64,000 bases of DNA, from NCBI GenBank assembly GCA_947627875.1, contig CANQXS010000012.1, positions 1 to 64,000 on the forward strand, written 5' to 3'. Both the position numbers and the translations under genes were made by a program. Below the pieces are notes generated by a model. The model made no database searches. It saw only the letters and a list, made by a program, of their open reading frames with translations, and had not been told where the DNA came from. Position 1 is the first letter of the stretch. Each line of letters opens with the position of its first letter. This document shows, piece after piece, positions 36,118 through 45,600 of the stretch. Origin of the DNA: an uncultured Clostridia bacterium (GTDB lineage Bacteria > Bacillota > Clostridia > Oscillospirales > Ruminococcaceae).

Positions 36118-36151
36118 GAAATCAGCAAGCCCTTCCGCTTGCTGATTTCAA
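36118..36151 (+). terminator. Strong hairpin between surface protein gene and cpsC
   Basis: GAAATCAGCAAGC-CCTTCC-GCTTGCTGATTTC is a 13-bp perfect stem just upstream of cpsC. No proper U-run follows, so it could be a processing or mRNA-stability site rather than a full terminator. Confidence 0.6.
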
Positions 36152-36175
36152 TAAGTGCAGATTTTGAGGTGTTTC

Positions 36176-37117
36176 ATGGACCAGAATCAATATCAGACCG
36201 ACGCTGCGCTTGCAAGGCGCAACGCCGCGGGAGGCGCACAGGCTGACGATACCCAGGAAATCGACCTTCTGATGCTCTTTAATGCGCTGAGAAGGCATAT
36301 CCTCATCATCATCGCCGTTGCGCTGGTATTCGCCCTTGTTGCGGGAATAGTGGTGCAGTTCTTCATCACCCCCCTCTACGAGGCGACAACTTCCACCTAC
36401 CTCGTTTCTACGAGCGGTTCCTCGGGCGCCATAGGTCAGCTGCTTTCCGCCGCCGACCTCAGCCTTTCCAACAGCATCATAGGAGACTACTCCGATATCA
36501 TCAAGAGCCGGACGGTCCTCGAAGCGGTTATAAATAAAATGAACGCCGAATACGACGCTCAGGTCGCCGCAGGGGTTCCCACCTCGATGAAGGAGCCCCT
36601 TGATTACGAATACGAGGAATTCTACGAAAAAATCGAGGTAACCAACCCGACGGATACCCATATTATTAAGATCACCGTCACCGATGCCGACCCGATCTTG
36701 GCGCGCGACATCGCCAACACCCTCACCTATTACGTCGTCGACCGCCTTGCCGATATAATGGGCATTTCGGTCCCTAACGTATACGACCAGGCTGTAGTGC
36801 CCGAAGATCCGAGCTTCCCGAGCCTGACCAAAACCGTCGTCATAGCATTTGTTTTGGGCGCGGTCCTCGCCGCGGGCGTTATAATCTTCATCGCCGTGAT
36901 GGATACCACCGTCAAGACCGCTGAGGATATCGAAAACCGCTGCGGAATGGTCACCCTCACAAAGGTCTACTACGAGGGCGGAAAGAAAAAGAAGGGCTAC
37001 GGCTACGGATACGGCTACGGTTACGGCTACGGCTACGGTTCGCATAGCGGCGACGGCTCGAAGTCTCATTCCGATAAGGGCGCAAGAAACGATAAGGACG
37101 GAGGTGCGAAGAAATGA
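36176..37117 (+). CDS. CpsC-type chain-length/kinase-activator protein with (Gly-Tyr)7 tail
   Basis: This polysaccharide co-polymerase-like protein (Wzz/CpsC) has 313 residues starting MDQNQYQTDAALARRNAAGG, with a GAGGT site. The first membrane helix is near residues 38-60 (HILIIIAVALVFALVAGIVV). An extracytosolic alpha/beta domain follows, and the second helix is near residues 220-245 (VVIAFVLGAVLAAGVIIFIAV). After it the cytosolic tail, which normally activates the CpsD kinase, continues into KKKK, seven exact Gly-Tyr repeats (residues 274-287) and a Ser/Asp/Lys-rich end. The Tyr repeats are unusual and would be positioned beside the kinase. It overlaps cpsD by 4 bases. Confidence 0.87.
   Translation: MDQNQYQTDAALARRNAAGGAQADDTQEIDLLMLFNALRRHILIIIAVALVFALVAGIVVQFFITPLYEATTSTYLVSTSGSSGAIGQLLSAADLSLSNSIIGDYSDIIKSRTVLEAVINKMNAEYDAQVAAGVPTSMKEPLDYEYEEFYEKIEVTNPTDTHIIKITVTDADPILARDIANTLTYYVVDRLADIMGISVPNVYDQAVVPEDPSFPSLTKTVVIAFVLGAVLAAGVIIFIAVMDTTVKTAEDIENRCGMVTLTKVYYEGGKKKKGYGYGYGYGYGYGYGSHSGDGSKSHSDKGARNDKDGGAKK
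36995..37036 (+). repeat. In-frame tandem repeat encoding (Gly-Tyr)7
   Basis: Seven six-base units of the type GGNTAC are present with third-base variation (ggc, gga, ggt). The variation shows it is not a recent slippage product. Confidence 0.9.
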
Positions 37118-37806
37118 GAAGCGTAACTATTTCCGAATTGAAGGAACCTTCCTATGAAATGAGCGAAGCTATGAACGTCCTTCGCACTAACGTTTCCTAC
37201 TCGGGCGAAGGCGTAAGGCTCGTCGCGATAACGAGCGTCGACGAAAACGCCGGTAAGTCGATCGTCTCCTTCGAGATGATGCGCAACTATGCAAATGCCG
37301 GTCTCAAGACGCTGCTCATCGACGCCGACCTCAGAAAGTCGGTCTTCTCGGCGAGATACGGCGCGACCGTCGACGACGGGCTTCAGTTTACCGGTCTGGC
37401 GGACGTGCTCTCGGGCAAGGGAGAAATAAACGACGCCGTTTATAAGACCAATATCCCCAACGCCTATCTTCTTCCCGTCGGCAACTATGTTCTCAACCCG
37501 ACCCCGCTCTTCAGCGGAAAGATATTTACGGCGATGCTCGACGTTCTTAAAAAGGCGTTCGACTTCATCATTATCGATACTCCCCCGCTCGGCAGAGTTA
37601 TCGACGCCGCCATAATCGCTCCCAACTGCAACGGTGCAATTATCGTTGTAGGCGCCAACGAAGTCGACTACCGCCAGGTGAACGACGCTAAGAATCAGCT
37701 TCTGAGAGTCGGAGCAAACGTATTGGGCTGCGTGCTCAACAAGGTCGGCGGCGAAAACGCGGGCTATAAGCACTACAACAGATACGGGTCTGAATATCGC
37801 TATTAA
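37114..37806 (+). CDS. CpsD-type bacterial tyrosine kinase
   Basis: This BY-kinase of 230 residues is the cytosolic partner of the upstream CpsC-like protein. The Walker A variant is SVDENAGKSIVSFEM, Walker A' is TLLIDADLRKS and Walker B is FIIIDTPPLG. The C-terminus ends with a tyrosine cluster (YKHYNRYGSEYRY), five Tyr in 13 residues, the normal autophosphorylation tail. The 4-base overlap with cpsC implies translational coupling. In capsule systems this pair controls polymer length, but no polymerase, flippase or initiating sugar transferase is seen here. Confidence 0.9.
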   Translation: MRSVTISELKEPSYEMSEAMNVLRTNVSYSGEGVRLVAITSVDENAGKSIVSFEMMRNYANAGLKTLLIDADLRKSVFSARYGATVDDGLQFTGLADVLSGKGEINDAVYKTNIPNAYLLPVGNYVLNPTPLFSGKIFTAMLDVLKKAFDFIIIDTPPLGRVIDAAIIAPNCNGAIIVVGANEVDYRQVNDAKNQLLRVGANVLGCVLNKVGGENAGYKHYNRYGSEYRY

Positions 37807-37820
37807 AAGCAGGTGGTAAT

Positions 37821-39104
37821 ATGGCAAAAGCCAAACAACCGAGAAAACGCGATTTTCTGTGGGCGGCAATAGCCGTAGTCGCGGTGCTTGCCGTTGTGGT
37901 AATAGTTGCGAATGCAGTTGAAGGCAGCAGGTCAAGACCGAAGGTCGATCTCGGAGACATTACTACCGGCGCGACTTCTTCGGAGCCTGCGGCAACTACC
38001 GCAGCGACCGAGGAGACCACCGTCTCCGAGACCGAGCCCACCGCTCCGCCTACGTTCACGGTGACCGAGGAAACAACCGAGCCGCCCGTAACCGAGGCTC
38101 CCGAGACCACCGTTACCGAGGCTCCGGCTACCGAAGCTAAGGTCACCGAGAGCAAGCCGTCGACGACAGCCGAGCCCGCTAAGGACCTCGTTATGCCCGA
38201 GGATACCGGCGCTCCGCCGGACGCGCGCCCCGTTGCCGTCACTACTAAGGCGACCGAAGCCGCCGAAGCGACTATAGCCGACAATTACTCCGCAACGGGA
38301 TATAATCACAACATAAAGAACATCGTGCTCCTCGGAATAGATAAACAGGAGCTCGTTGAAAACCCGATTTTCAGGACGGGCGGGCAGTGCGACCTTATCC
38401 TGATAGTCTCGCTGAATCTCAAGACAAACGAGTACTTTATACTCGACATAAACAGAGACCTTTGCGTTCCGGTCGAGAATTATTCAAACGTCGGATACTC
38501 CTACGGCTTTGTCGATGAGCAGATCGAGCTTTCCTACGGATACGGCGACGGCAGCCGCCTCAGCGGACGGAATACCCTCCAGTCGCTTCATGCGCTTTTG
38601 GGGGACGAGCTTTCGTTTGAGGGCTTTATCGCTGCTCCGATACCGATAGTCAGGGTCCTTGCCGACGCCGTCGGAGGCGTTGAAGTCACGATAAAAGACA
38701 ACTTCGAGGGAGTCGAGGACGACTTCAAGATGGGTGAAACGGTGCTTTTGAAGGGCGCTCAGGCGGAGACCTACGTCCGTTCGAGGATGCTGATGCCTGA
38801 CGATACTCATAATTCGGCAAGAATGACAAGGCAGATCGACTTTATGACCTCTTTTGTCAAGAAGGCGAAGGAGACCCTCACCGCCGACGAAGCCGTAGAT
38901 ATGTTCAACGACATTATGGATATGACGGTAACCGATATGAGCGCTTCCGAGATAACGAAGTGGATACTCACCGGCTACGACTATCAGTTCAAGGGCTTCT
39001 ACCGCATCGACGGAGCGGAGGGCGAGCGCAAGAATAACGCACGCTGCACCTATCCCGACTACGACGAGGTCAACGAGCTTGTTCATGAGCTTTACTACAA
39101 ATAA
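37821..39104 (+). CDS. LytR-CpsA-Psr (LCP) family protein with Thr-rich stalk
   Basis: LCP enzymes transfer undecaprenyl-linked polymers to peptidoglycan. The 427-residue protein has one N-terminal membrane helix (residues about 11-33), then a Thr/Glu/Pro-rich extracytosolic stalk (about residues 50-150). The LCP domain follows: NIVLLGIDKQE, DLILIVSLN, ILDINRDLCVPV with the conserved Arg, VEVTIKDNFEGVEDDF, and YVRSRMLMPDD with ARMTRQIDFM. The stalk is unusually long and could be O-glycosylated (inference). It is last in the cpsC-cpsD-lcp run and followed by a strong terminator. Confidence 0.92.
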   Translation: MAKAKQPRKRDFLWAAIAVVAVLAVVVIVANAVEGSRSRPKVDLGDITTGATSSEPAATTAATEETTVSETEPTAPPTFTVTEETTEPPVTEAPETTVTEAPATEAKVTESKPSTTAEPAKDLVMPEDTGAPPDARPVAVTTKATEAAEATIADNYSATGYNHNIKNIVLLGIDKQELVENPIFRTGGQCDLILIVSLNLKTNEYFILDINRDLCVPVENYSNVGYSYGFVDEQIELSYGYGDGSRLSGRNTLQSLHALLGDELSFEGFIAAPIPIVRVLADAVGGVEVTIKDNFEGVEDDFKMGETVLLKGAQAETYVRSRMLMPDDTHNSARMTRQIDFMTSFVKKAKETLTADEAVDMFNDIMDMTVTDMSASEITKWILTGYDYQFKGFYRIDGAEGERKNNARCTYPDYDEVNELVHELYYK

Positions 39105-39112
39105 AACCCAAG

Positions 39113-39137
39113 AGGGGACCGAAAGGTCCCCTTTTTG
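39113..39137 (+). terminator. Terminator after the LCP gene
   Basis: AGGGGACC-GAAA-GGTCCCCT is followed by TTTT, a textbook tetraloop terminator. Confidence 0.93.
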
Positions 39138-39150
39138 CGCACCTTTTTCC

Positions 39151-39179
39151 TTGACAACCGCGCGGGTTTGCGCTATACT
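39151..39179 (+). promoter_or_regulatory. Promoter of the nucleotidyltransferase gene
   Basis: TTGACA-N17-TATACT is located 30 bases before the ATG. Confidence 0.88.
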
Positions 39180-39208
39180 TTAGAAAAACCGAAAAAGGAG
39201 AAATAACT

Positions 39209-40093
39209 ATGAAAGCTTCACTTTTGGTGCTTGCGGCAGGGCTCGGCTCGCGCTTCGGCGGCGACAAGCAGATATCTCATGTCGGACCGAACGGCGAGTT
39301 TTTAATGGAATATTCCATTCACGACGCTCTTAAGGCGGGCTTTGAAAAGGTCGTTTTTATCCTAAAGAGCGAGATGGTAGAGGCGGTAAAACGCGAGGTC
39401 GGCGACAAGATATCGGATAAGGTCGAGGTCTGCTACGCCGTACAGGACTACTCCACTCTGCCCGATTGGTACAGCATTCCAGAGAAGAGGGTCAAGCCCT
39501 TCGGAACGGTCCACGCCGTTCTTGCGGCAAAGGAATTTCTGACCGAGCCGTTCGTCACCGTCAACGCCGACGACTACTACGGCGCCGAGTGCTTTGAAAT
39601 AATGATGCGTATGCTCCCGAAGACAAATTCGGGCTGCGCCGCTATGGTCCCCTATATCTTAAAGAACACCGTAAGCGAAAACGGCGGCGTAACGCGGGGC
39701 GTCTGCAATATCTCCGGCGGCAGGCTTATGAGCGTGAACGAGACCGGCGGGATAATCCCGAAAGACGGAAAAATCGTGAGCGAAAACGGCGAGATCGATC
39801 CCGAGTCGCAGGTATCGATGAACTTCTGGGGCTTCAGCCACGAGACCCTTCCCGCGATGGAGCGCTATTTTGAGGACTTTCTCCGCAGAATCAAGCCCGA
39901 GGAGATAAAGGCTGAGTGCCTCCTGCCGATAATGGTGAACGATATGCTCGCGGCGGGCAGCTTCGAGGTTTTGGCGGAGCCTTCGAGCGACAGGTGGTTC
40001 GGCATCACCTATAAAGAAGACAAGCCCGATACCGAGCGCGAGCTCCTTAAGCTCCACGCTTCGGGCGCCTACCCCGCAAAGGTCCTCGGATAA
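39209..40093 (+). CDS. Sugar-phosphate nucleotidyltransferase-like protein
   Basis: This 294-residue protein of the NTP-transferase fold starts MKASLLVLAAGLGSRFGGDKQ, the nucleotide-binding loop of NDP-sugar pyrophosphorylases. The metal-binding region is FVTVNADDYYG. Its layout (FGTVHAVLAAKEF, NFWGFSHETLPAMERYF) resembles nucleotidyltransferases of unassigned substrate common in gut Clostridia, rather than a specific RmlA or GalU. It probably makes an activated sugar. It has its own promoter and terminator and precedes a glycosyltransferase gene. Confidence 0.83.
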   Translation: MKASLLVLAAGLGSRFGGDKQISHVGPNGEFLMEYSIHDALKAGFEKVVFILKSEMVEAVKREVGDKISDKVEVCYAVQDYSTLPDWYSIPEKRVKPFGTVHAVLAAKEFLTEPFVTVNADDYYGAECFEIMMRMLPKTNSGCAAMVPYILKNTVSENGGVTRGVCNISGGRLMSVNETGGIIPKDGKIVSENGEIDPESQVSMNFWGFSHETLPAMERYFEDFLRRIKPEEIKAECLLPIMVNDMLAAGSFEVLAEPSSDRWFGITYKEDKPDTERELLKLHASGAYPAKVLG

Positions 40094-40104
40094 ACAAAGC
40101 ATCT

Positions 40105-40131
40105 GTCCCCCTCGCTGAGGGGGATTTTTTA
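40105..40131 (+). terminator. Terminator after the nucleotidyltransferase gene
   Basis: TCCCCCTC-GCT-GAGGGGGA is followed by TTTTT. Confidence 0.88.
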
Positions 40132-40206
40132 TGCCCCCGTGCGCCGTCACCGCGTCCGCCGCCCGCGCATATCATGCTCTTGGGGAGACCCGAAAGGAGC
40201 GGCGGT

Positions 40207-41286
40207 ATGATAAGCCTATGTATGATAGTCCGCGACGAGGAGCTCGCGCTGCCCCGCTGTCTCGACAGCGTTGAGGGGATTTTCGACGAGATAATAATCG
40301 TAGATACGGGCTCAGCGGATAAAACGCGGGAGATAGCCGAAAAGCGCGTCGGGAAGGTCTATGATTTCGAATGGATCGACGACTTTTCGGCGGCGCGCAA
40401 CTACGCGCTTTCGCTCGCGAAGGGCGACTGGCTGATGTGGCTCGACGCCGACGACGTTATAGAGGGGGAAAACCGCGAGCTTCTGAAAGAGCAGATTGCT
40501 TCGCTCGACACCGAACAGCCCGACGTAGTGATGCTGCCGTATAACGTCGGCTTCGACGAATGCGGCAGGGTAACGCTGAGCTATGAGCGCGAGAGGATAT
40601 TCCGCGCGGCGGCGGGGCTGAGGTTCGAGGGCGCGGTGCATGAGGCCGTAGCCCCTCGCGGGAAGGTCGTTCACGGGCAGGCGGCGGTGTCGCACAGAAA
40701 GCTCCGCCCAAATCCTATCGGCAGAAACCTTAAGATACTCGAAAAGCTCGCGAAAAACGATCTCGACCCGCGAATGAGGTATTACTACGCCCGCGAGCTC
40801 GCCGAGGCGGGAAGGTTCGAAGAGGCGGCGGAGAATTTCAGACTTTGCGCGGAGGATGAATCCGCGTGGAGGGAAAACCGCCTCTCGGCTCAAAAGGAGC
40901 TTTCGGACCGCCTTCTTGCCCTCGGGAGGCGTGAGGAGTCGGATATTGCGCTGTTTAAGGCGCTTATGCTCGGCGCTCCGCGGGCGGATCTCTGCTGCGA
41001 GATCGGGCGGCGGTTCCTCGAAAAGGGCGAGCTTTACGGCGCGAAGTTCTGGTATGAGCTTGCGCCGAGGCAGTATGCCGAGAATAAGGGCGGCTTCGTT
41101 CATTCCGACTGCGGGGGATACCTTCCCTATATGCAGCTCTGCGTTATATACGACCGCCTCGGAGAACATTCCTCAGCCGAGCTTTATAACGAGCTCGCGG
41201 GGAAAATAAAGCCCGAAAGCGAGGCTTACCTTAAAAACAGGGAGTATTTCGCCGCTCTGAGGTCGGGCTCCCCCGAACGGAAGTAA
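40207..41286 (+). CDS. GT2 glycosyltransferase with C-terminal TPR-like region
   Basis: The start [18 protein letters not shown] follows GAAAGGAG by 8 bases, giving 359 residues. The GT-A domain shows [39 protein letters not shown] and the metal-binding LDADD. After residue about 200 the protein is made of helical repeats ([20 protein letters not shown]) like TPR. This architecture occurs in glycosyltransferases that modify proteins or peptides. The next gene, 29 bases on, encodes a Thr-rich collagen-like protein, a plausible target (inference). Confidence 0.87.
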   Translation: MISLCMIVRDEELALPRCLDSVEGIFDEIIIVDTGSADKTREIAEKRVGKVYDFEWIDDFSAARNYALSLAKGDWLMWLDADDVIEGENRELLKEQIASLDTEQPDVVMLPYNVGFDECGRVTLSYERERIFRAAAGLRFEGAVHEAVAPRGKVVHGQAAVSHRKLRPNPIGRNLKILEKLAKNDLDPRMRYYYARELAEAGRFEEAAENFRLCAEDESAWRENRLSAQKELSDRLLALGRREESDIALFKALMLGAPRADLCCEIGRRFLEKGELYGAKFWYELAPRQYAENKGGFVHSDCGGYLPYMQLCVIYDRLGEHSSAELYNELAGKIKPESEAYLKNREYFAALRSGSPERK

Positions 41287-41315
41287 AAGCAAAATCTTCA
41301 CAAGGAGGAAAACAA

Positions 41316-42197
<882 letters not shown>

Positions 42198-42211
42198 TAT
42201 TTTCAGCTAAA

Positions 42212-42241
42212 AGCCGTCCGATTTTGTCGGGCGGTTTTTAG
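42212..42241 (+). terminator. Terminator after the collagen-like gene
   Basis: GCCGTCCGA-TTTTG-TCGGGCGGT is followed by TTTT. Confidence 0.85.
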
Positions 42242-42297
42242 ATTGCTTTTTGTGATTTTTTACTAACAGAAATCGCTATCTTTGGTCAAAGTGATGA

Positions 42298-42326
42298 TTG
42301 TAAACCGTTAAAATATATGTTATAAT
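42298..42326 (+). promoter_or_regulatory. Promoter of substrate-binding lipoprotein 1
   Basis: TTGTAA-N17-TATAAT is followed by a leader of about 70 bases and AGAAAGGCAGG. Confidence 0.85.
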
Positions 42327-42401
42327 ATATAAGTCAAATCGCAGTGATACGCTCGCGCGGTTTGGTTTTCTTAACCTAATTTTACAGAAAGGCAGGAAAC
42401 T

Positions 42402-43859
42402 ATGAAAAGAATTATTGCTATAGCGCTGACTCTCGTGCTCATCGTTGCCCTCGTAGGCTGCGGCAGCAACAAGCGCGAGCCCATTCAGCTCACTCTCTCG
42501 ACCGAAGACTCCGAGGCGATACTCAACGCCGCGGGCGTCTGGCTCCCCGATCCCGAAACCGCTCCCGGCGCGAATTCCGTCGTAAAGTGGCTCGGCTGGT
42601 TCGACCCCTTCCAGAACTACAGCAAGGACGAAATCGTCCAGACCGGTTATTGGACCTTCCAGCAGAGATACGGCGGCAGCCTCTCTTATGAGGAGACTAC
42701 ATACGAAGACTTTACCGACAAATTGGCGCTCGATATCACCAGCGGAACTCCTCCGGACCTCACCCTTATAGGCATCTCCCAGATCCATGTCTTCCCGATG
42801 CCCTGCGTTAAGGGAACCTATCAGCCCGTCGACAAGTATATAGACTACGAGAACGACCCGCTCTGGAGAGAAATGAAGGACGCCGCAGAATACTTCGCCC
42901 TTGGCGACCGCCACTTCGGCATAGTCACCGACCTCATCTTCAAGGACATCGTCCCCTATAACCGCAGAGTTATCGAGGAATACGGCTTCGACGATCCCGC
43001 TCAGCTCTATGCCAACGACGAATGGACCTGGGACGTTGTGACCGAGATGGCTCTCGACTTCTCAGACCCCGACGACGACCGCTTCGCCTTCGACGGCTGG
43101 TATGTCCCGAATGCCTGCGTTGAGCAGTCGACCGGTCATTACCTCATCGAAAAGGACGAAAACGGGCATTATTACTCCAATATCGACGACCCGCTCATCG
43201 AGATCGCCGAGAACCTTGTTTACTCTTGGGTAAAGGACGACCTCTTCTACCGCGAAGGTACCGACTACTGGGCAAACCGCAACGAAGCTCAGTACGGAGC
43301 CGGCGTTAAAGACGGCAAGTGCCTCTTCTGGATCTGCGACACCAGTATAGGCAACTTCACGATGCCTGTTGCCGAATTCGAGCAGGTCTGGGGCGACATC
43401 ACCAACGAAGAGGTTATGTTCGTTCCTCTTCCGAGGCATAAGGAAGGCGACGGTATCTATTACCTCTCCGCCAACCCCGACGGCGCGATGCTCGTAAACA
43501 ACGCGCCTAACCCCGAGGGCGCTATGCTCCTCGTTCAGTGCCTCAGATTCAAGATCATCGACCCGAACGTCGTAAATATCGACAAGAAGCAGCTCAAGGA
43601 AATTTATCACTGGAGCGACGAAATGCTCGATATGTATGACCACTGCAAGGAGCTCGTTGAAGCCAACCCGAGGATATTCAACACCGGCGCTATCAACGAT
43701 AACCTCCGCACTGCTTACGACCAGCTCGACTGGAATATCCGCCGTTCCGGCGCTTCCCAGACCTGGGCTCAGCTCAGAGAGAGCTATGCAGAGCAGATGG
43801 ATTACTACTGCGAAGAGATGAACGATATCATCGACGACTACATCAACGGCAACGGATAA
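42402..43859 (+). CDS. Extracellular solute-binding lipoprotein, paralogue 1
   Basis: Likely a family 1-type (sugar-binding) ABC receptor of 485 residues. The signal peptide ends in a lipobox, ALVGC, with Cys20. The mature part starts GSNKREPIQLTLSTEDSEAI, a segment shared with paralogues 2-5. Further family features are VKWLGWFDPFQNY, YNRRVIEEYGFDDPAQLY, NDEWTWDV and NPEGAMLLVQCLRFKIIDP. It is the most divergent of the five (loops near residues 105-125 and 285-300) and has its own promoter and terminator. No MalF/MalG-type permease or ATPase is nearby. Downstream GH30/GH43 genes suggest a plant-polysaccharide ligand (inference). Confidence 0.88.
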   Translation: MKRIIAIALTLVLIVALVGCGSNKREPIQLTLSTEDSEAILNAAGVWLPDPETAPGANSVVKWLGWFDPFQNYSKDEIVQTGYWTFQQRYGGSLSYEETTYEDFTDKLALDITSGTPPDLTLIGISQIHVFPMPCVKGTYQPVDKYIDYENDPLWREMKDAAEYFALGDRHFGIVTDLIFKDIVPYNRRVIEEYGFDDPAQLYANDEWTWDVVTEMALDFSDPDDDRFAFDGWYVPNACVEQSTGHYLIEKDENGHYYSNIDDPLIEIAENLVYSWVKDDLFYREGTDYWANRNEAQYGAGVKDGKCLFWICDTSIGNFTMPVAEFEQVWGDITNEEVMFVPLPRHKEGDGIYYLSANPDGAMLVNNAPNPEGAMLLVQCLRFKIIDPNVVNIDKKQLKEIYHWSDEMLDMYDHCKELVEANPRIFNTGAINDNLRTAYDQLDWNIRRSGASQTWAQLRESYAEQMDYYCEEMNDIIDDYINGNG

Positions 43860-43880
43860 CAAGCCGAAAAACCGAATATC

Positions 43881-43912
43881 CGCCCCCGAGCTTCGGTTCG
43901 GGGGCGTTTATT
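43881..43912 (+). terminator. Terminator after lipoprotein 1
   Basis: CGCCCCCGA-GCTTCGGT-TCGGGGGCG is followed by TTTATTTAT. Confidence 0.85.
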
Positions 43913-44017
43913 TATACGTTGGAAAATATATGAGAATATGTTAAATTCTATCGGTAGACTTTCGCGTTTTTAGCAGTGTAGACAAAACCCCGCATTAAAA
44001 AATGTCAATAATTACTC

Positions 44018-44046
44018 TTGCGGCTTTAAAATAATAATGTTATAAT
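44018..44046 (+). promoter_or_regulatory. Promoter of lipoproteins 2-5
   Basis: TTGCGG-N17-TATAAT lies 54 bases before the ATG. Paralogues 2-5 and perhaps the two glycosidases are probably transcribed from here, since later gaps are short. Confidence 0.8.
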
Positions 44047-44099
44047 GACAGTGGTATTTTGTCACCAATATCAATTACCCGAAAATCAGGAGGTCATTT

Positions 44100-45551
44100 A
44101 TGAAAAGAATTCTGTCGCTTGCGTTTGTCATTGTAATGATCGTAGCCCTCGTCGGCTGCGGCAGCAACAAGCGCGAGCCCATCAAGCTCACCCTCTCGAC
44201 CGAGGACTCCGAAGCTATCCTGAAGGCTGCCGGCGTTACGCTCCCCGACAAGAGCGAAGCCGCAGGCGCCGAATCCACGGTAAAGTGGTTCTGCTGGGGC
44301 GACCCGTTCCAGAACTACAGCGACGATGAGATCGTCAACACCGGCTTCTGGACCTTTACCGAGAAATACGGCTGCAGCCTCGACTATATCGAGACCACTT
44401 ACTTTGACGCTGCCGACGATCTTGCCGCGGCTGTTGTCAGCGGGACCCCGCCGGATGTTATGACCGGCGGCGTAAACTCTACCGCTTCCTTCCCGATGAG
44501 AGCCATTCAGGGAACCATTCAGCCCATCGATCCTTGGATCAGCTACGACGATCCGCTCTGGGCTCCTATGAAGGGTCTTGCCGAGAAGTTCGCCATCGGC
44601 GGCAAGCACTACCAGATCTGCATCGAGACCACCCCTGCGAACGTTGTCCCCTATAACCGCAGAGTTATCGAGGAATACGGCTACGACGATCCCGCCGAGC
44701 TCTATTACAACGATGAATGGACCTGGGAGAAGTTCTATGACATGTGCGTCGATTTCTCCGAGCCCGATGAAGACCGCTTCGCACTCGACGGCTATGCCTT
44801 CGAGGGTATGTTCGTTGAATCTACGGGTCAGCAGATACTTATGAACGACGAGAACGGCAGATATTACTCGAATCTCGACTCGCCCGAAATCGAGCGCGGT
44901 CAGGATTACCTCTATAACCTTCTCAAGAACGACTGCCTCTACGGTCGCGGCGGCTGGAGCCTCAGAACCGGCTCGGGCGACAACTGGGGCGCCGGTGTTA
45001 AAGACGGTCTCTGCCTATTCTATGTTATAGGCGAAACCTTCTTCGAGAATACCGTTGAGCTCGTCTCCGCCAACTGGGGCGATATTGCCAACGGCGAGCT
45101 TATGTTTGCTCCTCTCCCGCGCGACGAAAACGGCGACGGCATCTACTACTGCTCTTCGAGCTTCGACAACATCAAGGGCGCGATGGTCATCATCAACGAC
45201 GCAAGGAACCCCGAGGGCGCTGCGCTTCTCGCCTCCTGCATCCGCTTCAAGGTCATCGACCCCGTTGTTCAGCAGATCGACGAGAGGCAGATGAGAGAGA
45301 AATATCTCTGGAACGACGACATGATCGAAATGTCCAAGGAATGCCAGAGGATTGCCGACGCCAACTTCATCATCGACTACTCCGGCAACCTTCCCGACGG
45401 GCTTCAGACTGTTTACGGCAACCTCGCCCGCAGCATAGTCCGTTCCGGTCAGAACGCCTCCTCCTGGGCTCAGCTCAAGGAAGCTAACCGCGAGAGCTTC
45501 GAGTATTATATCGAAGAGCTCAACAACATGATAGAAGAATTCGACTCATAA
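44100..45551 (+). CDS. Extracellular solute-binding lipoprotein, paralogue 2
   Basis: A 483-residue receptor with lipobox ALVGC (Cys20) and the shared N-terminal segment (REPIKLTLSTEDSEAILKAAG). It is closest to paralogue 4: both have VNTGFWTF, RGQDYLYNLLKNDC and YLWNDDMIEMSKECQR or near variants. Conserved YNRRVIEEYGYDDPAELY and NDEWTWE motifs mark the hinge region. A strong AGGAGG ribosome site and the promoter above imply high expression. The ligand is unknown. Confidence 0.88.
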   Translation: MKRILSLAFVIVMIVALVGCGSNKREPIKLTLSTEDSEAILKAAGVTLPDKSEAAGAESTVKWFCWGDPFQNYSDDEIVNTGFWTFTEKYGCSLDYIETTYFDAADDLAAAVVSGTPPDVMTGGVNSTASFPMRAIQGTIQPIDPWISYDDPLWAPMKGLAEKFAIGGKHYQICIETTPANVVPYNRRVIEEYGYDDPAELYYNDEWTWEKFYDMCVDFSEPDEDRFALDGYAFEGMFVESTGQQILMNDENGRYYSNLDSPEIERGQDYLYNLLKNDCLYGRGGWSLRTGSGDNWGAGVKDGLCLFYVIGETFFENTVELVSANWGDIANGELMFAPLPRDENGDGIYYCSSSFDNIKGAMVIINDARNPEGAALLASCIRFKVIDPVVQQIDERQMREKYLWNDDMIEMSKECQRIADANFIIDYSGNLPDGLQTVYGNLARSIVRSGQNASSWAQLKEANRESFEYYIEELNNMIEEFDS

Positions 45552-45600
45552 AAATTACTCCGCCATTTAGATAAAGGACATTATATTATAGGTGAACATT

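Noticed and set aside
36122..37069. Minus-strand frame of 315 codons opposite cpsC
   Set aside because: No ribosome site or promoter is present, and the sense strand carries a well-formed CpsC with correct coupling to cpsD.
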